DNA of 25,402 nt from CAZAMT01 sp964486145. Its GTDB lineage: Bacteria; Bacteroidota; Bacteroidia; Bacteroidales; JAAAOM01. Position 1 is the stretch's first letter; each line of letters starts with the position of its first letter. Below are positions 14,825 through 23,609 of the stretch, piece after piece. The stretch is taken from NCBI GenBank assembly GCA_964486145.1, contig CAZAMT010000025.1, forward strand, positions 1 to 25,402. The letters are read 5' to 3'. Under the pieces are notes generated by a model, which saw only the letters and a program-made list of their open reading frames with translations, did not search any database and was not told where the DNA came from. The position numbers were made by a program, and so were the translations under genes.

Positions 14825-16834
14825 ATGATATTTCGAGGATTAAAGTTTTCATTTTTGTTTATGGCGGTTTCCATATTGCAAATCTATGATGTTCAAGCAA
14901 CGAATTATTACATAGCAGAGAATGGAAACGATCTAAATGACGGGAAAAGTATGAAAACACCCTGGAAGACCATGAATAGAGTGAACGCACAGGCGCTTCA
15001 ACCGGGAGATACAATATTTTTCCATGCGGGGCATACTTTCAGCGGTACTCTTCATATAAACCATTCCGGATCCTGTAACGCACCCATCGTGATTAGCTCG
15101 TATGCAAAAGGAGTGAAACCTGTATTGAAAGGTACAATGACCATCGATGGATTTGAATTTGAAGGAAATAACATGTATTCGGTTCCTGTGGAAAACAATG
15201 TTGAACTGCTCTACCATAATGACCAGATGCTAACCATGGCCCGATATCCAAATAACGGATTTTTAACCATGGATGGTGGTGGGATCGACCATTTTTATGA
15301 TGAAATACCATATAGTTCACAAAACCTGATCGGGGCAACCCTGAGATTAAGGCCGGTAAACTGGATATACCAAACCCGAACAATAGAAGATGTTCAAGGT
15401 AAAAAAATCATCTTTGATCAACAGCTTTTCAATACCTTCACGTACACCACAACATGCAAGAATGGATGGGGATATTATTTGGAAAATAAGCCGGGTTTTT
15501 TAGACCAACATGGAGAGTGGTATTACAATAAAACCCAAAAAAAAGTGTTCCTGTATTTCAACCATAAATTGCCCGACGGATTTTCAGTGGAAGCTTCTAT
15601 CACTGACCATGGAATGATTATCAGCCATCAACAATCAAACCTTGTTATTGATAACTTACGCTTTACAGGTTATAAGGAAAATGCAATCACAGCAGTTGGT
15701 GAGAATGAAAACATTACCATCGTAAACTGCACCTTTGATAATATTTATAAAATGGCCATACAGGGTGGATTGTTTTGTTCCCGGTTTATGGTTAATAAAA
15801 ACCTGTTCCGGGATATTTATGGGCGGGGTATTTCATTCCTTGAATCAAATAACTGCCGCATTGAGAACAACCAAATGAAACGGATTGGTACTATTCCGGG
15901 ATATGGCATAGATGGTCTGAACGGAGGCATTGGTATCCTCCTAACCAATCGGGAAAAAGTGGAAAAAAATAAACGCGAGGCCTCTCATAACAACTACATT
16001 GGGTATAATACCGTGGACAGTACAGGATATATTTCAATACGGATGGATGGATATAACAGTACCTGTGAATTCAACTTTCTCTCCAATGCGCTTCTTACCC
16101 TAAACGATGGCGCTATGATTTACTGCTGGGGAAATGATTCGGAATTTACCCACCATAACGTCATCCGGAATAACATCGTTTCTCATGCACATGGAAATAC
16201 AGAGGGGACACCTTCCGATCATAAAATGAACATTGGCATTTACATTGATAACCGGGCACATCATATCAAAGTGCTGGATAATATTGTTCAGGGTGTGGGG
16301 GCAGGCATACATGTAAATGACGGTTCTTATAACAACCTGTTGAAAGGCAATGTTCTGTATGGAAATATGGTGGGAATCTCTTTTGCTGAATTCAATAAAA
16401 GAAACAATGTTTTGTGTGAAAACAATACCTGTGTTAACAATATTGTGTTTAATACCCACAACATCAAACACACCTTGTCACTAAAACATACGTATGAACC
16501 TGATTTCAATCCCGGCATCATCGACAGTAACATATATGTTAGTCCTTATGAAGTATATCACATTAAAAAGGAAACCATGGAACAAGGGTGCAAGATAATA
16601 AGGGAACATACCTTTGATAGTTGGGTGAAAAATACAATACACGATAACAATTCAAGATTTGTTGACGCTGGTACGGAAACAAAATCAATTCTTTTAGTTA
16701 ATAAAACCGATGAAGAAAAGGAATTTCCATTGGAGAAATCCATTGACTATATCGATTTGAATAATGAAGTGATAAAAAATGAAGTTCGGCTTAAACCCTT
16801 TACTTCAAAAATTCTGTTGTTTCGCTTTGAATAA
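14825..16834 (+). CDS. Secreted right-handed parallel beta-helix protein
   Basis: A 669-residue exported protein with a signal peptide ending near residue 25 (DVQA). TNYYIAENGNDLNDGKSMKT, then a PWKTMNRVNAQALQPGDTI block, is the start typical of DUF1565/pectate-lyase-like beta-helix proteins. Residues about 260-530 repeat short strands with Asn ladders (NLVIDNLRFTGYKENAIT, NITIVNCTFDNIYKMAI, NVLYGNMVGISFAE), i.e. helix coils of about 22-24 residues. A short beta domain (about 620-669) ends the protein; there is no type IX sorting domain. Such proteins include polysaccharide lyases and GH families acting on uronic or sulfated glycans; no catalytic set could be assigned. It lies upstream of the GntR regulator but 226 bases separate them. 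Confidence 0.8.
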   Translation: MIFRGLKFSFLFMAVSILQIYDVQATNYYIAENGNDLNDGKSMKTPWKTMNRVNAQALQPGDTIFFHAGHTFSGTLHINHSGSCNAPIVISSYAKGVKPVLKGTMTIDGFEFEGNNMYSVPVENNVELLYHNDQMLTMARYPNNGFLTMDGGGIDHFYDEIPYSSQNLIGATLRLRPVNWIYQTRTIEDVQGKKIIFDQQLFNTFTYTTTCKNGWGYYLENKPGFLDQHGEWYYNKTQKKVFLYFNHKLPDGFSVEASITDHGMIISHQQSNLVIDNLRFTGYKENAITAVGENENITIVNCTFDNIYKMAIQGGLFCSRFMVNKNLFRDIYGRGISFLESNNCRIENNQMKRIGTIPGYGIDGLNGGIGILLTNREKVEKNKREASHNNYIGYNTVDSTGYISIRMDGYNSTCEFNFLSNALLTLNDGAMIYCWGNDSEFTHHNVIRNNIVSHAHGNTEGTPSDHKMNIGIYIDNRAHHIKVLDNIVQGVGAGIHVNDGSYNNLLKGNVLYGNMVGISFAEFNKRNNVLCENNTCVNNIVFNTHNIKHTLSLKHTYEPDFNPGIIDSNIYVSPYEVYHIKKETMEQGCKIIREHTFDSWVKNTIHDNNSRFVDAGTETKSILLVNKTDEEKEFPLEKSIDYIDLNNEVIKNEVRLKPFTSKILLFRFE

Positions 16835-16881
16835 TGTTTTGTGGTTTAGACAATTATTTACAGGATTATCTTGAATGAAAG

Positions 16882-16891
16882 CATCCGGATG
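16882..16891. promoter_or_regulatory. 10-bp perfect palindrome upstream of the GntR gene
   Basis: CATCCGGATG is a perfect palindrome and one of few GC-rich stretches in the 226-base spacer before the GntR-type regulator gene. It could be an operator, but it is single-copy and short. Confidence 0.2.
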
Positions 16892-17030
16892 AATAATTGA
16901 CCAGCATAAGCATTTCTTATCCCGAATTCTCAGGAAGAAAAATAAATAACCCTAACTTATATAGGTTTCAGGTAAGCCATTGTATTTACAGCATTTTATT
17001 TCCGTTTAATTATTTGTTAAGAAAAAAGAC

Positions 17031-17038
17031 TATATTTG
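17031..17038 (+). promoter_or_regulatory. Candidate -7 element of the GntR/GH2 operon
   Basis: TATATTTG matches TAnnTTTG exactly, 22 bases before the GntR gene ATG at 17061. A TTTG at 17013-17016 is only 14 bases upstream, so the -33 element is uncertain. AGAGG sits directly against the ATG. Confidence 0.45.
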
Positions 17039-17060
17039 TCATCATAGAACTACGTAGAGG

Positions 17061-18068
17061 ATGGATAATTATATTTATATTGAAAACACTTCTGAGATAC
17101 CCAAATATCAGCAAATAATATCATGTATTATAAACGCGTTAAACAATAAAATATTAAAAAAAGGTGATAAAATACCTTCCCTTAACCAGTTGATGAAGGA
17201 ATTCAACCTTTCGCAGGATACGGTACTTAATGCCTATAATGAACTTAAAGCCCGGGGTATCATCTCGTCGGCTGTGGGGAAGGGATATTACATAGCCAGG
17301 AACAGCTTACCCCTCAGGTATAAAATATTTGTGTTGTTTGATAAGCTTACCGCATACAAAGAAATTCTTTACGATTCGTTGAAAGCTTCCATTGGCAATA
17401 AAGGTGAACTTGACATTTATTTTCACCATTCCAATAAAAAAGTTTTCACTCAATTGATTGATAATGCCATTGGACATTACAACGCGTATGTTATCATGCC
17501 AATGGATCAAAAACCTGCGCTGAAATATTTGGATAACATACCGGAGAAACAACTTTATTTACTTGACAGGGGAAGTAATTTTTTTTCAAAAAAATATCCA
17601 GGTGTGTTTCAAAATTTTGAATCGGACACCTTCATGGCATTAAACCAGGGTTATAATCTGCTGAAAAAATACTCGTGTTTGAAAATAATCAGCAATGATC
17701 ATCGAAATCACTTGCGCAACATAATATCCGGATGTGAAAAATTTTGCCACGAAAAAATGTTACATTTTGAGCATCTGCACCAGGTTAATGATGAAGAAAT
17801 CCAAAAAGGTAACGCATATCTTGTCATAAATGATAATGACCTGGTTTCCTTAGTTTTAAATATTCATAAAAAAAACCTGCAGATTGGGAAGGATATTGGT
17901 TTAATATCCTACAATGACACTCCCCTGAAACAAATAACAGCTAATGGTATAACAACCATCTCAACAGATTTTCAAATGATGGGAAAAACGTTAGGTGAAT
18001 TGATTTTGCAGGGAGAACAGAAGTCGATCGACAATCCGTCCAAATTAATAATCCGTAATTCTTTATAA
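17061..18068 (+). CDS. GntR-type HTH regulator with LacI-like sugar-binding domain
   Basis: A 335-residue cytoplasmic regulator. Residues 1-80 are a GntR winged helix (IPKYQQIISCIINAL, IPSLNQLMKEFNLSQDTVLN, the wing GIISSAVGKGYYIA). Residues about 87-335 form a periplasmic-binding-protein-like effector domain (KIFVLFDKLTAYKEIL, YNAYVIMPMDQ, GLISYNDTPLKQITANGITT). This GntR plus LacI-type hybrid is common in Bacteroidota sugar loci, where it binds a mono- or oligosaccharide. It is the first gene of the unit, two bases upstream of the GH2 gene start, so it most likely controls its own operon. The effector could be the sugar released by the GH2 enzyme or its phosphate. Confidence 0.9.
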   Translation: MDNYIYIENTSEIPKYQQIISCIINALNNKILKKGDKIPSLNQLMKEFNLSQDTVLNAYNELKARGIISSAVGKGYYIARNSLPLRYKIFVLFDKLTAYKEILYDSLKASIGNKGELDIYFHHSNKKVFTQLIDNAIGHYNAYVIMPMDQKPALKYLDNIPEKQLYLLDRGSNFFSKKYPGVFQNFESDTFMALNQGYNLLKKYSCLKIISNDHRNHLRNIISGCEKFCHEKMLHFEHLHQVNDEEIQKGNAYLVINDNDLVSLVLNIHKKNLQIGKDIGLISYNDTPLKQITANGITTISTDFQMMGKTLGELILQGEQKSIDNPSKLIIRNSL

Positions 18069-18070
18069 CA

Positions 18071-20314
18071 ATGAAACACTTTAAATTAGTATTTCTCCTT
18101 TCCGTCTTAAGCTTTCAGCTTTTTGCTCAGCACGCCGAAACCATCAATTTAAATGGTTCCTGGTCTTTTGATCAGTCAACAGATGCATTTCCCCCAGATA
18201 AATTTACCCGTACCATTCCGGTTCCGGGTTTAATCCATTTGGCAGAGCCCAAAATTGAGGATTACCATGTGTTTTTTAAAAGGCCGGAACAGGCTGAGTT
18301 GAAAACAACACATTCGCTGTATGATATCGACTATAAGCCCAAATACAGTTGGTACAAAAAGGAGGTGCTGATACCGGAAAAGTATAATGAACAAGAAGTT
18401 GTTTTAACCCTGTTAAAAAGTCAATATGTCACTCAGGTGATTGTAAACGGCCATGATTTTGGAACCTTCATGGAATGCTATACCCCTATTCAGGCAAACA
18501 TTACCAGGGCAGTAAACTTTGGAGATAAAAATGAAATTCTCATCCGTGTGGGCGACCGCACCTGGCTTCCAAGTCAGGCTGCCGGAAGCACGGATAAAGA
18601 AAAAGAACATTACCTGCCCGGTATTTGGGATGATGTCTTTTTATCCTTTTCGGGTAAGATCCGTGTCAACCGATTGCTATTATTGCCCCATTCGGAGAAT
18701 GAATCCCTGAATGTTAAAGTTCAGCTTCGGAATTATTTTCCTGCACAGATTGGATACGGAGATAAAATGTTGGATTCCGTGCGTATTGAAGCAAATGTTT
18801 ACGAAAAGGAATCCGGCATATCAGTCGCATCTAAAACTTTTGTTGCCATCGCTGATCGTGACAACCTCAGTGCAGCAACCACAGAAATCAATATTCCTCA
18901 ACCCGTGCTCTGGACACCGGAGCATCCATTTCTTTATACATGTGATATCAGGGTAGTAAAAGACGATACGCTGATGGATGCCTATTCCGATCGTTTTGGG
19001 ATGCGAAATTTTACGCGTAAGGGAAAATACTTTTATTTGAACGGAGAGAAAACATTCTTGCGCGGCAGCAACATCACCCTTCAACGGTTTTTCGAAGATC
19101 CGGACTGTGGAAACCTTGCTTGGGACAGGGAATGGGTGAAAAAGCTATTGATCGATCATCCAAAGCAGATGAACTGGAATGCCATGCGTATTTGCGTAGG
19201 CATTGTTCCCGATTTCTGGTATGATATTGCGGATGAATACGGCCTTATGATTCAAAATGAATGGTTGTACTGGCAAAATCACGGCTGGGATGCGCAAATA
19301 AAAAAAGAATATACCGACTGGGTATGGAGCGATGGTAACCATCCCAGCATCGTAATTTGGGATGCTATCAACGAAAATTGGGACGACTACATTGGCAACC
19401 AGCTTATACCTGAGCTTAAAAAATTGGATCCTACCCGCATTTGGGATGCCGGTTACATGACAGCCGTTGAGCTCGAACAGGGAACCGATGAAATGGATGA
19501 ACCGCATCCCTATGCGGGGCCCAGGCCTTACATCGATGCCAATGAATATCATAACAACCCGTATCCGCTGGGTGACCTTAACTTTCGAAATAAAATCAAT
19601 CTAAAAAGCATTGAATCCAGCGCTGCGCAACTGGTAAATGAATATGGCTGGATCTGGTTATGGAGAAATGGGGAACCTTCCAAACTCACGGTAGACGTTT
19701 ATAAACATTACCTTGGCGAAAACACTTCGGCGGAGGAACGAAGGGAGCTTCAGGCATACTGGCTGCAGCTTGAAACTGAATGGCTGCGATCAAACCGTCA
19801 TCATGCCGGAGTACTCTCTTTTTGCCACCTGACAAACAATTACGGATATACAGGCGACTGGTACATCAATGACATTGCTGACCTGGAGCCCGGTCCTACA
19901 ATGGATTGGTTTCCGCACGCGTTTGCTCCGGCTGCTGTGTTCATTAACTTAACCGATGAGCGTTATACCAAATTTACAAAACCACATGCTCCGGGTTCAA
20001 CGTTGCTTTTTAACCTGGTTGGAATCAATGATTTGCGTGAGGAAATATCAGGTGAACTAAATCTTAAATTGCTGGATAATAATGGCAACGAAATTCATGT
20101 GAGCTCGATGCAATTAACGTTGCCAACCGATATTCAAAAGGTAATACCTGTATCCGTTGATTTGCCTGAAAATCACGGAGGATACCTGCTTGTCTCAAAA
20201 TTTATTTCGAATGCTGCAAAGGATACCCAAATTAGCCGACGCTATATAAAAGTGGGTGATGCAAAGCAGCAATTTACATACTATCATTTGAAGCCTACAT
20301 CAAACATACATTAA
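18071..20314 (+). CDS. Secreted GH2-family exo-beta-glycosidase
   Basis: A 747-residue exported enzyme; the signal peptide ends about residue 19 (LSFQLFA). Domain order is jelly-roll sugar-binding domain (about 25-200), immunoglobulin-like domain (about 200-315), TIM barrel (about 320-625) and a C-terminal beta domain. GNHPSIVIWDAINENWDD carries the acid/base E435 and LVNEYGWIWLW the nucleophile E524, both in GH2 positions. Activity is probably beta-galactosidase, beta-mannosidase or beta-glucuronidase; a hexose is suggested by the downstream hexose-phosphate genes, while the FRGSNI-type substrate loop is LRGSNITLQRFFED. At 747 residues it is shorter than LacZ. It is co-transcribed with the regulator (2-base gap) and the isomerase (12-base gap). 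Confidence 0.88.
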   Translation: MKHFKLVFLLSVLSFQLFAQHAETINLNGSWSFDQSTDAFPPDKFTRTIPVPGLIHLAEPKIEDYHVFFKRPEQAELKTTHSLYDIDYKPKYSWYKKEVLIPEKYNEQEVVLTLLKSQYVTQVIVNGHDFGTFMECYTPIQANITRAVNFGDKNEILIRVGDRTWLPSQAAGSTDKEKEHYLPGIWDDVFLSFSGKIRVNRLLLLPHSENESLNVKVQLRNYFPAQIGYGDKMLDSVRIEANVYEKESGISVASKTFVAIADRDNLSAATTEINIPQPVLWTPEHPFLYTCDIRVVKDDTLMDAYSDRFGMRNFTRKGKYFYLNGEKTFLRGSNITLQRFFEDPDCGNLAWDREWVKKLLIDHPKQMNWNAMRICVGIVPDFWYDIADEYGLMIQNEWLYWQNHGWDAQIKKEYTDWVWSDGNHPSIVIWDAINENWDDYIGNQLIPELKKLDPTRIWDAGYMTAVELEQGTDEMDEPHPYAGPRPYIDANEYHNNPYPLGDLNFRNKINLKSIESSAAQLVNEYGWIWLWRNGEPSKLTVDVYKHYLGENTSAEERRELQAYWLQLETEWLRSNRHHAGVLSFCHLTNNYGYTGDWYINDIADLEPGPTMDWFPHAFAPAAVFINLTDERYTKFTKPHAPGSTLLFNLVGINDLREEISGELNLKLLDNNGNEIHVSSMQLTLPTDIQKVIPVSVDLPENHGGYLLVSKFISNAAKDTQISRRYIKVGDAKQQFTYYHLKPTSNIH

Positions 20315-20326
20315 AATCAGACAGTT

Positions 20327-20902
20327 ATGAGTGAACAACTAATTTCAAATGCCCTGGTGCAGTTTAAACCTGGAAACGGTGAGCTAAATGGTGATACTGT
20401 TCAACATTCTTCCCGGGTGATAGGAGATTTAAAAAATATTTTTTTACAGGAAAAAGAGAGGGAACAAATGGATCAGGATATGCTGGTGTATGAGGTTCAG
20501 GCCTATTTCCCGGTGGAAGAAGGTACGCGGGGAGGCTTGTTTTTTGGAAATTCTACCATTTATCCTGGTAAGGTTGGAAATGAATATTTCATGACCAAAG
20601 GCCACTTCCATTCTTTAAAAGATCGTGCAGAATTTTATTGGTGTATCTATGGTGAAGGGATGCTCATTCTGATGGATGAATCCGGCAAAACATGGGCAGA
20701 AAAAATGCAACCCGGAAGCCTTCATTATATCCCGGGTAAAATAGCACACCGGGTAGCAAATACCGGTGACGCTCCGTTACGTTTTGGCGCCTGTTGGCCC
20801 TCAGATGCTGGTCATGACTACAACACAATTGCAAATACCGGATTTAGCGCACGTTTACTGGATGTGAACGGAAAGCCTCAATTAATAAAACCCGATAAAT
20901 GA
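20327..20902 (+). CDS. Cupin-type glucose-6-phosphate isomerase (first copy)
   Basis: A 191-residue cytoplasmic cupin. FMTKGHFHSLKDRAEFYWCI gives H93, H95 and E102, and YIPGKIAHRVANTGD gives H141; these are the four metal ligands of archaeal-type phosphoglucose isomerase, and as I recall the Pyrococcus furiosus numbers (H88, H90, E97, H136) the spacing is identical. WPSDAGHDYNTI is also characteristic. It would interconvert glucose-6-phosphate and fructose-6-phosphate. Its stop overlaps the ROK kinase start (ATGA, 20899-20902), so kinase and isomerase are translated together. A second, longer cupin isomerase lies three genes on. Confidence 0.9.
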   Translation: MSEQLISNALVQFKPGNGELNGDTVQHSSRVIGDLKNIFLQEKEREQMDQDMLVYEVQAYFPVEEGTRGGLFFGNSTIYPGKVGNEYFMTKGHFHSLKDRAEFYWCIYGEGMLILMDESGKTWAEKMQPGSLHYIPGKIAHRVANTGDAPLRFGACWPSDAGHDYNTIANTGFSARLLDVNGKPQLIKPDK

Positions 20903-21846
20903 CAAGCATTGCCCTGGATTTAGGTGGAACGAATATTAAAATTGCGTTGATTAACGATGGTAAGATTTTGAAACGTCATTCACTGCCTGCTTTTTCGTCT
21001 AAAGGATTGAGAAAAAAATTGACAACTATTGAAGAGGCGGTAAATCAATTGTTAAAAGAGATTAGATTTGATAAAACGGATATAGATGGCGTTGGAATTG
21101 CATTTCCAGGTCTCGTGGATGTCACTCAGAATAAGGTGATTTCAACAAACCAGAAATACGACGATGCCTTGAATGTTGATCTGGTTCAATGGGTAAACGA
21201 TTGTTGGAACATTCCGATGATAATGGATAACGACGCCCGGATGGCCCTGAGAGGAGAATGGCAATATGGGGCAGGAATAGGAATTGATAACCTGGTAATG
21301 GTAACGCTGGGCACCGGAGTAGGTGGTGCTGCTCTGATAAAAGGGGAAATGTTGTATGGTAAACATTACCAGGCCGGATGTCTCGGGGGGCATTTTACCA
21401 TCAATTTACATGGAAAAGCCTGTACTTGTGGTAATATTGGATGCGTGGAAAGCGAAGCATCAGGGTGGAGCCTGCCATCACTCATTGAAGAAATTGCGGA
21501 TAAAGGAAAGGCACCCTGGAGCGATGAAAGTGAAATGAATTTCGAGCAACTTTTTGCTCTTGCCAGACAAAACCATTCCACAGCCCAAAAAGTGGTAAAT
21601 CATTGTCTCAAAGCCTGGTCTGCGGGAATCATTTCTATGGTTCATGCATACGATCCTGAGAGGGTGATCCTTAGTGGAGGTATAATGAACAGCGCATCCA
21701 TGATTATCCCTTTTATTCAACAAAAAGTAGATAGCCATGCCTGGACACCCTGGGGGAAAATAAAGATAGTGGCAGCAAAATATGTCAATGATGCCGTATT
21801 ATTGGGAACACATGAAATGTTAAAATCAAAAAACAGAACGTCTTGA
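20899..21846 (+). CDS. ROK-family sugar kinase
   Basis: A 315-residue cytoplasmic kinase that phosphorylates a hexose, likely glucose or mannose, with ATP. ALDLGGTNIK (5-14) is the phosphate-binding motif, DNDARMALRGE holds catalytic D112, VTLGTGVGG is the second phosphate motif, and HGKACTCGNIGCVE with H165, C175, C177 and C182 is the ROK zinc site. The usual GExGH, whose Glu contacts the sugar, reads CLGGH (161-165), so that Glu is Leu. Substrate may therefore differ from the textbook glucokinase; E184 after the zinc site is kept. It overlaps the isomerase gene before it by 4 bases and the mannose-6-phosphate isomerase gene after it by 4 bases. Confidence 0.9.
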   Translation: MTSIALDLGGTNIKIALINDGKILKRHSLPAFSSKGLRKKLTTIEEAVNQLLKEIRFDKTDIDGVGIAFPGLVDVTQNKVISTNQKYDDALNVDLVQWVNDCWNIPMIMDNDARMALRGEWQYGAGIGIDNLVMVTLGTGVGGAALIKGEMLYGKHYQAGCLGGHFTINLHGKACTCGNIGCVESEASGWSLPSLIEEIADKGKAPWSDESEMNFEQLFALARQNHSTAQKVVNHCLKAWSAGIISMVHAYDPERVILSGGIMNSASMIIPFIQQKVDSHAWTPWGKIKIVAAKYVNDAVLLGTHEMLKSKNRTS

Positions 21847-23588
21847 AACAAACAAATTACATTCGTAAACCATCCATTGCACTGAAGGGGAATCCTGTTA
21901 TATGGACTGAATGGGAAAACATAATCGAAAGATTGAATAAATCAATTCATTCATTTACAGAATCACAGAAGATAGTTGCAGTTGAAACGTACCAGGGAGT
22001 GATTCATGAAGAAGTAGAGGTAAAATTAAAGGACGGGTTATCCCATGATGTTTGGATCAACAGTAAAAAAGGATTTAAACCGGAGGAAACTATTCGCGGG
22101 ATGGTTTATCCCGATGTGACTGATGACCGGGTTTTTGGTTACCTTACAAGATTAACCTTGGAAGATTTCATGGATCACAGAGCCATTCAGGGATTGAGAG
22201 ATGAAATAACAGAACAGCCTGGTACTACCGTCATTTACGGCCCTGGTGCTTCCCTGTTGGTTGAAGAATTTAACATGTTGATTTATTTTGACATGGCAAG
22301 ATGGGAAATACAACAACGCCAACGAAGGCATGAAGTTGACAACCTCGGGCTCAGTAATCGTGAAACCGAAGACTGGATGTTACTTTATAAGCAGGGATTT
22401 TTTGTAGACTGGCGTGTTTGTGATCGCCTTAAAAAGCAACTTTTCGATAAATGGGATTTTGTTCTTGACACGAATATAAAGGGACAGCCAAAAATGGTGG
22501 AAGGGAAAACTGTATTGCAGGCAATGGATCAAGCGGTTTACAGGCCATTCAGTGTAGTGCCGTTCTTCGACCCGGGCCCCTGGGGTGGCCAGTGGATGAA
22601 AGAAAAATGTAACCTCGATCCTTCGGCTGCGAATTATGCCTGGTGTTTCAATTGCGTTCCGGAGGAGAACAGCATGTATTTGAAGATTAGAGAGCATCTT
22701 TTTGAAATCCCCTCAATCAACCTTGTATTCAGGCATCCGGTAGAATTACTCGGTGACCCGGTTCATGCCCGTTTTGGTGATGAATTTCCCATTCGTTTCG
22801 ACTTTCTTGATACGATGGATGGCGGAAATCTGAGCCTTCAGGTTCACCCATTGACTGAATATATTCAGGAAAAATTTGGCATGCATTACACCCAGGATGA
22901 AAGCTATTACTTGATGGATGCAAAAGAGGATGCGGTAGTTTACCTTGGTTTAAAGGAAGGAGTAAATCCGTATGAAATGATGGATGAACTTGAAAAATCG
23001 AAAGAAACGGGAGAATTTAATGCAGAAAAACACGTACAAACCTGGCCGGTGAAAAAGCATGATCATTTACTTATTCCGGGGGGAACCGTTCACTGCTCAG
23101 GGAATAACAGCATGGTTCTTGAAATTAGTGCAACACCATATATTTTTACTTTTAAATTATGGGATTGGGGAAGAGTAGGTCTTGATGGAAAACCCCGTCC
23201 AATTAACATTGAACATGGTAAAAAAGTAATTCAATGGAACCGCACCACAAACTGGACAAAGAATAACCTGGTGAACCGGATTCAAACCATCGATGAAGGA
23301 GATGGATGGAAAGAAGAACATACCGGCTTGCATGAACGTGAATTTATTGAAACACGGCGGCATTGGTTTACAAAAAAAACAAAGCATCATACCAATAATG
23401 GTGTAAATGTTTTGTGCCTGGTGGAAGGGAACGAAGTACTTGTCGAAAGTCCGGCTAACAGCTTTGAACCATTTCACGTTCATTATGCCGAGGTTTTTAT
23501 TGTACCCGCAACTGTGGGTGAATATACAATCACGCCCGCGAAAGATGGTGAAAAATGTGCCACCGTAAAGGCTTATGTAAGATATTAA
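21843..23588 (+). CDS. manA: Two-domain class I mannose-6-phosphate isomerase
   Basis: A 581-residue cytoplasmic enzyme converting mannose-6-phosphate to fructose-6-phosphate. The start is TTG at 21843, overlapping the kinase stop (TTGA); the first in-frame Met is about residue 87, so TTG is preferred. The C-terminal part (about 240-581) is the ManA cupin: LSLQVHPLTEY (Q333, H335), QDESYY (E353), IPGGTVHCSG (H417) are the zinc ligands and LWDWGR the active-site Arg segment. The N-terminal 225 residues resemble a uridine-kinase-like fold (PGTTVIYGPGASLL, then FDMARWEIQQRQRRHEVD) but where a GxxGxGK P-loop should be the sequence reads KIVAVETYQGVIHEEV, so ATP binding by the usual loop is lost. 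The enzyme is about 200 residues longer than E. coli ManA. Confidence 0.88.
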   Translation: MKQTNYIRKPSIALKGNPVIWTEWENIIERLNKSIHSFTESQKIVAVETYQGVIHEEVEVKLKDGLSHDVWINSKKGFKPEETIRGMVYPDVTDDRVFGYLTRLTLEDFMDHRAIQGLRDEITEQPGTTVIYGPGASLLVEEFNMLIYFDMARWEIQQRQRRHEVDNLGLSNRETEDWMLLYKQGFFVDWRVCDRLKKQLFDKWDFVLDTNIKGQPKMVEGKTVLQAMDQAVYRPFSVVPFFDPGPWGGQWMKEKCNLDPSAANYAWCFNCVPEENSMYLKIREHLFEIPSINLVFRHPVELLGDPVHARFGDEFPIRFDFLDTMDGGNLSLQVHPLTEYIQEKFGMHYTQDESYYLMDAKEDAVVYLGLKEGVNPYEMMDELEKSKETGEFNAEKHVQTWPVKKHDHLLIPGGTVHCSGNNSMVLEISATPYIFTFKLWDWGRVGLDGKPRPINIEHGKKVIQWNRTTNWTKNNLVNRIQTIDEGDGWKEEHTGLHEREFIETRRHWFTKKTKHHTNNGVNVLCLVEGNEVLVESPANSFEPFHVHYAEVFIVPATVGEYTITPAKDGEKCATVKAYVRY

Positions 23589-23609
23589 CAGTACTCAATA
23601 ATACTAATA

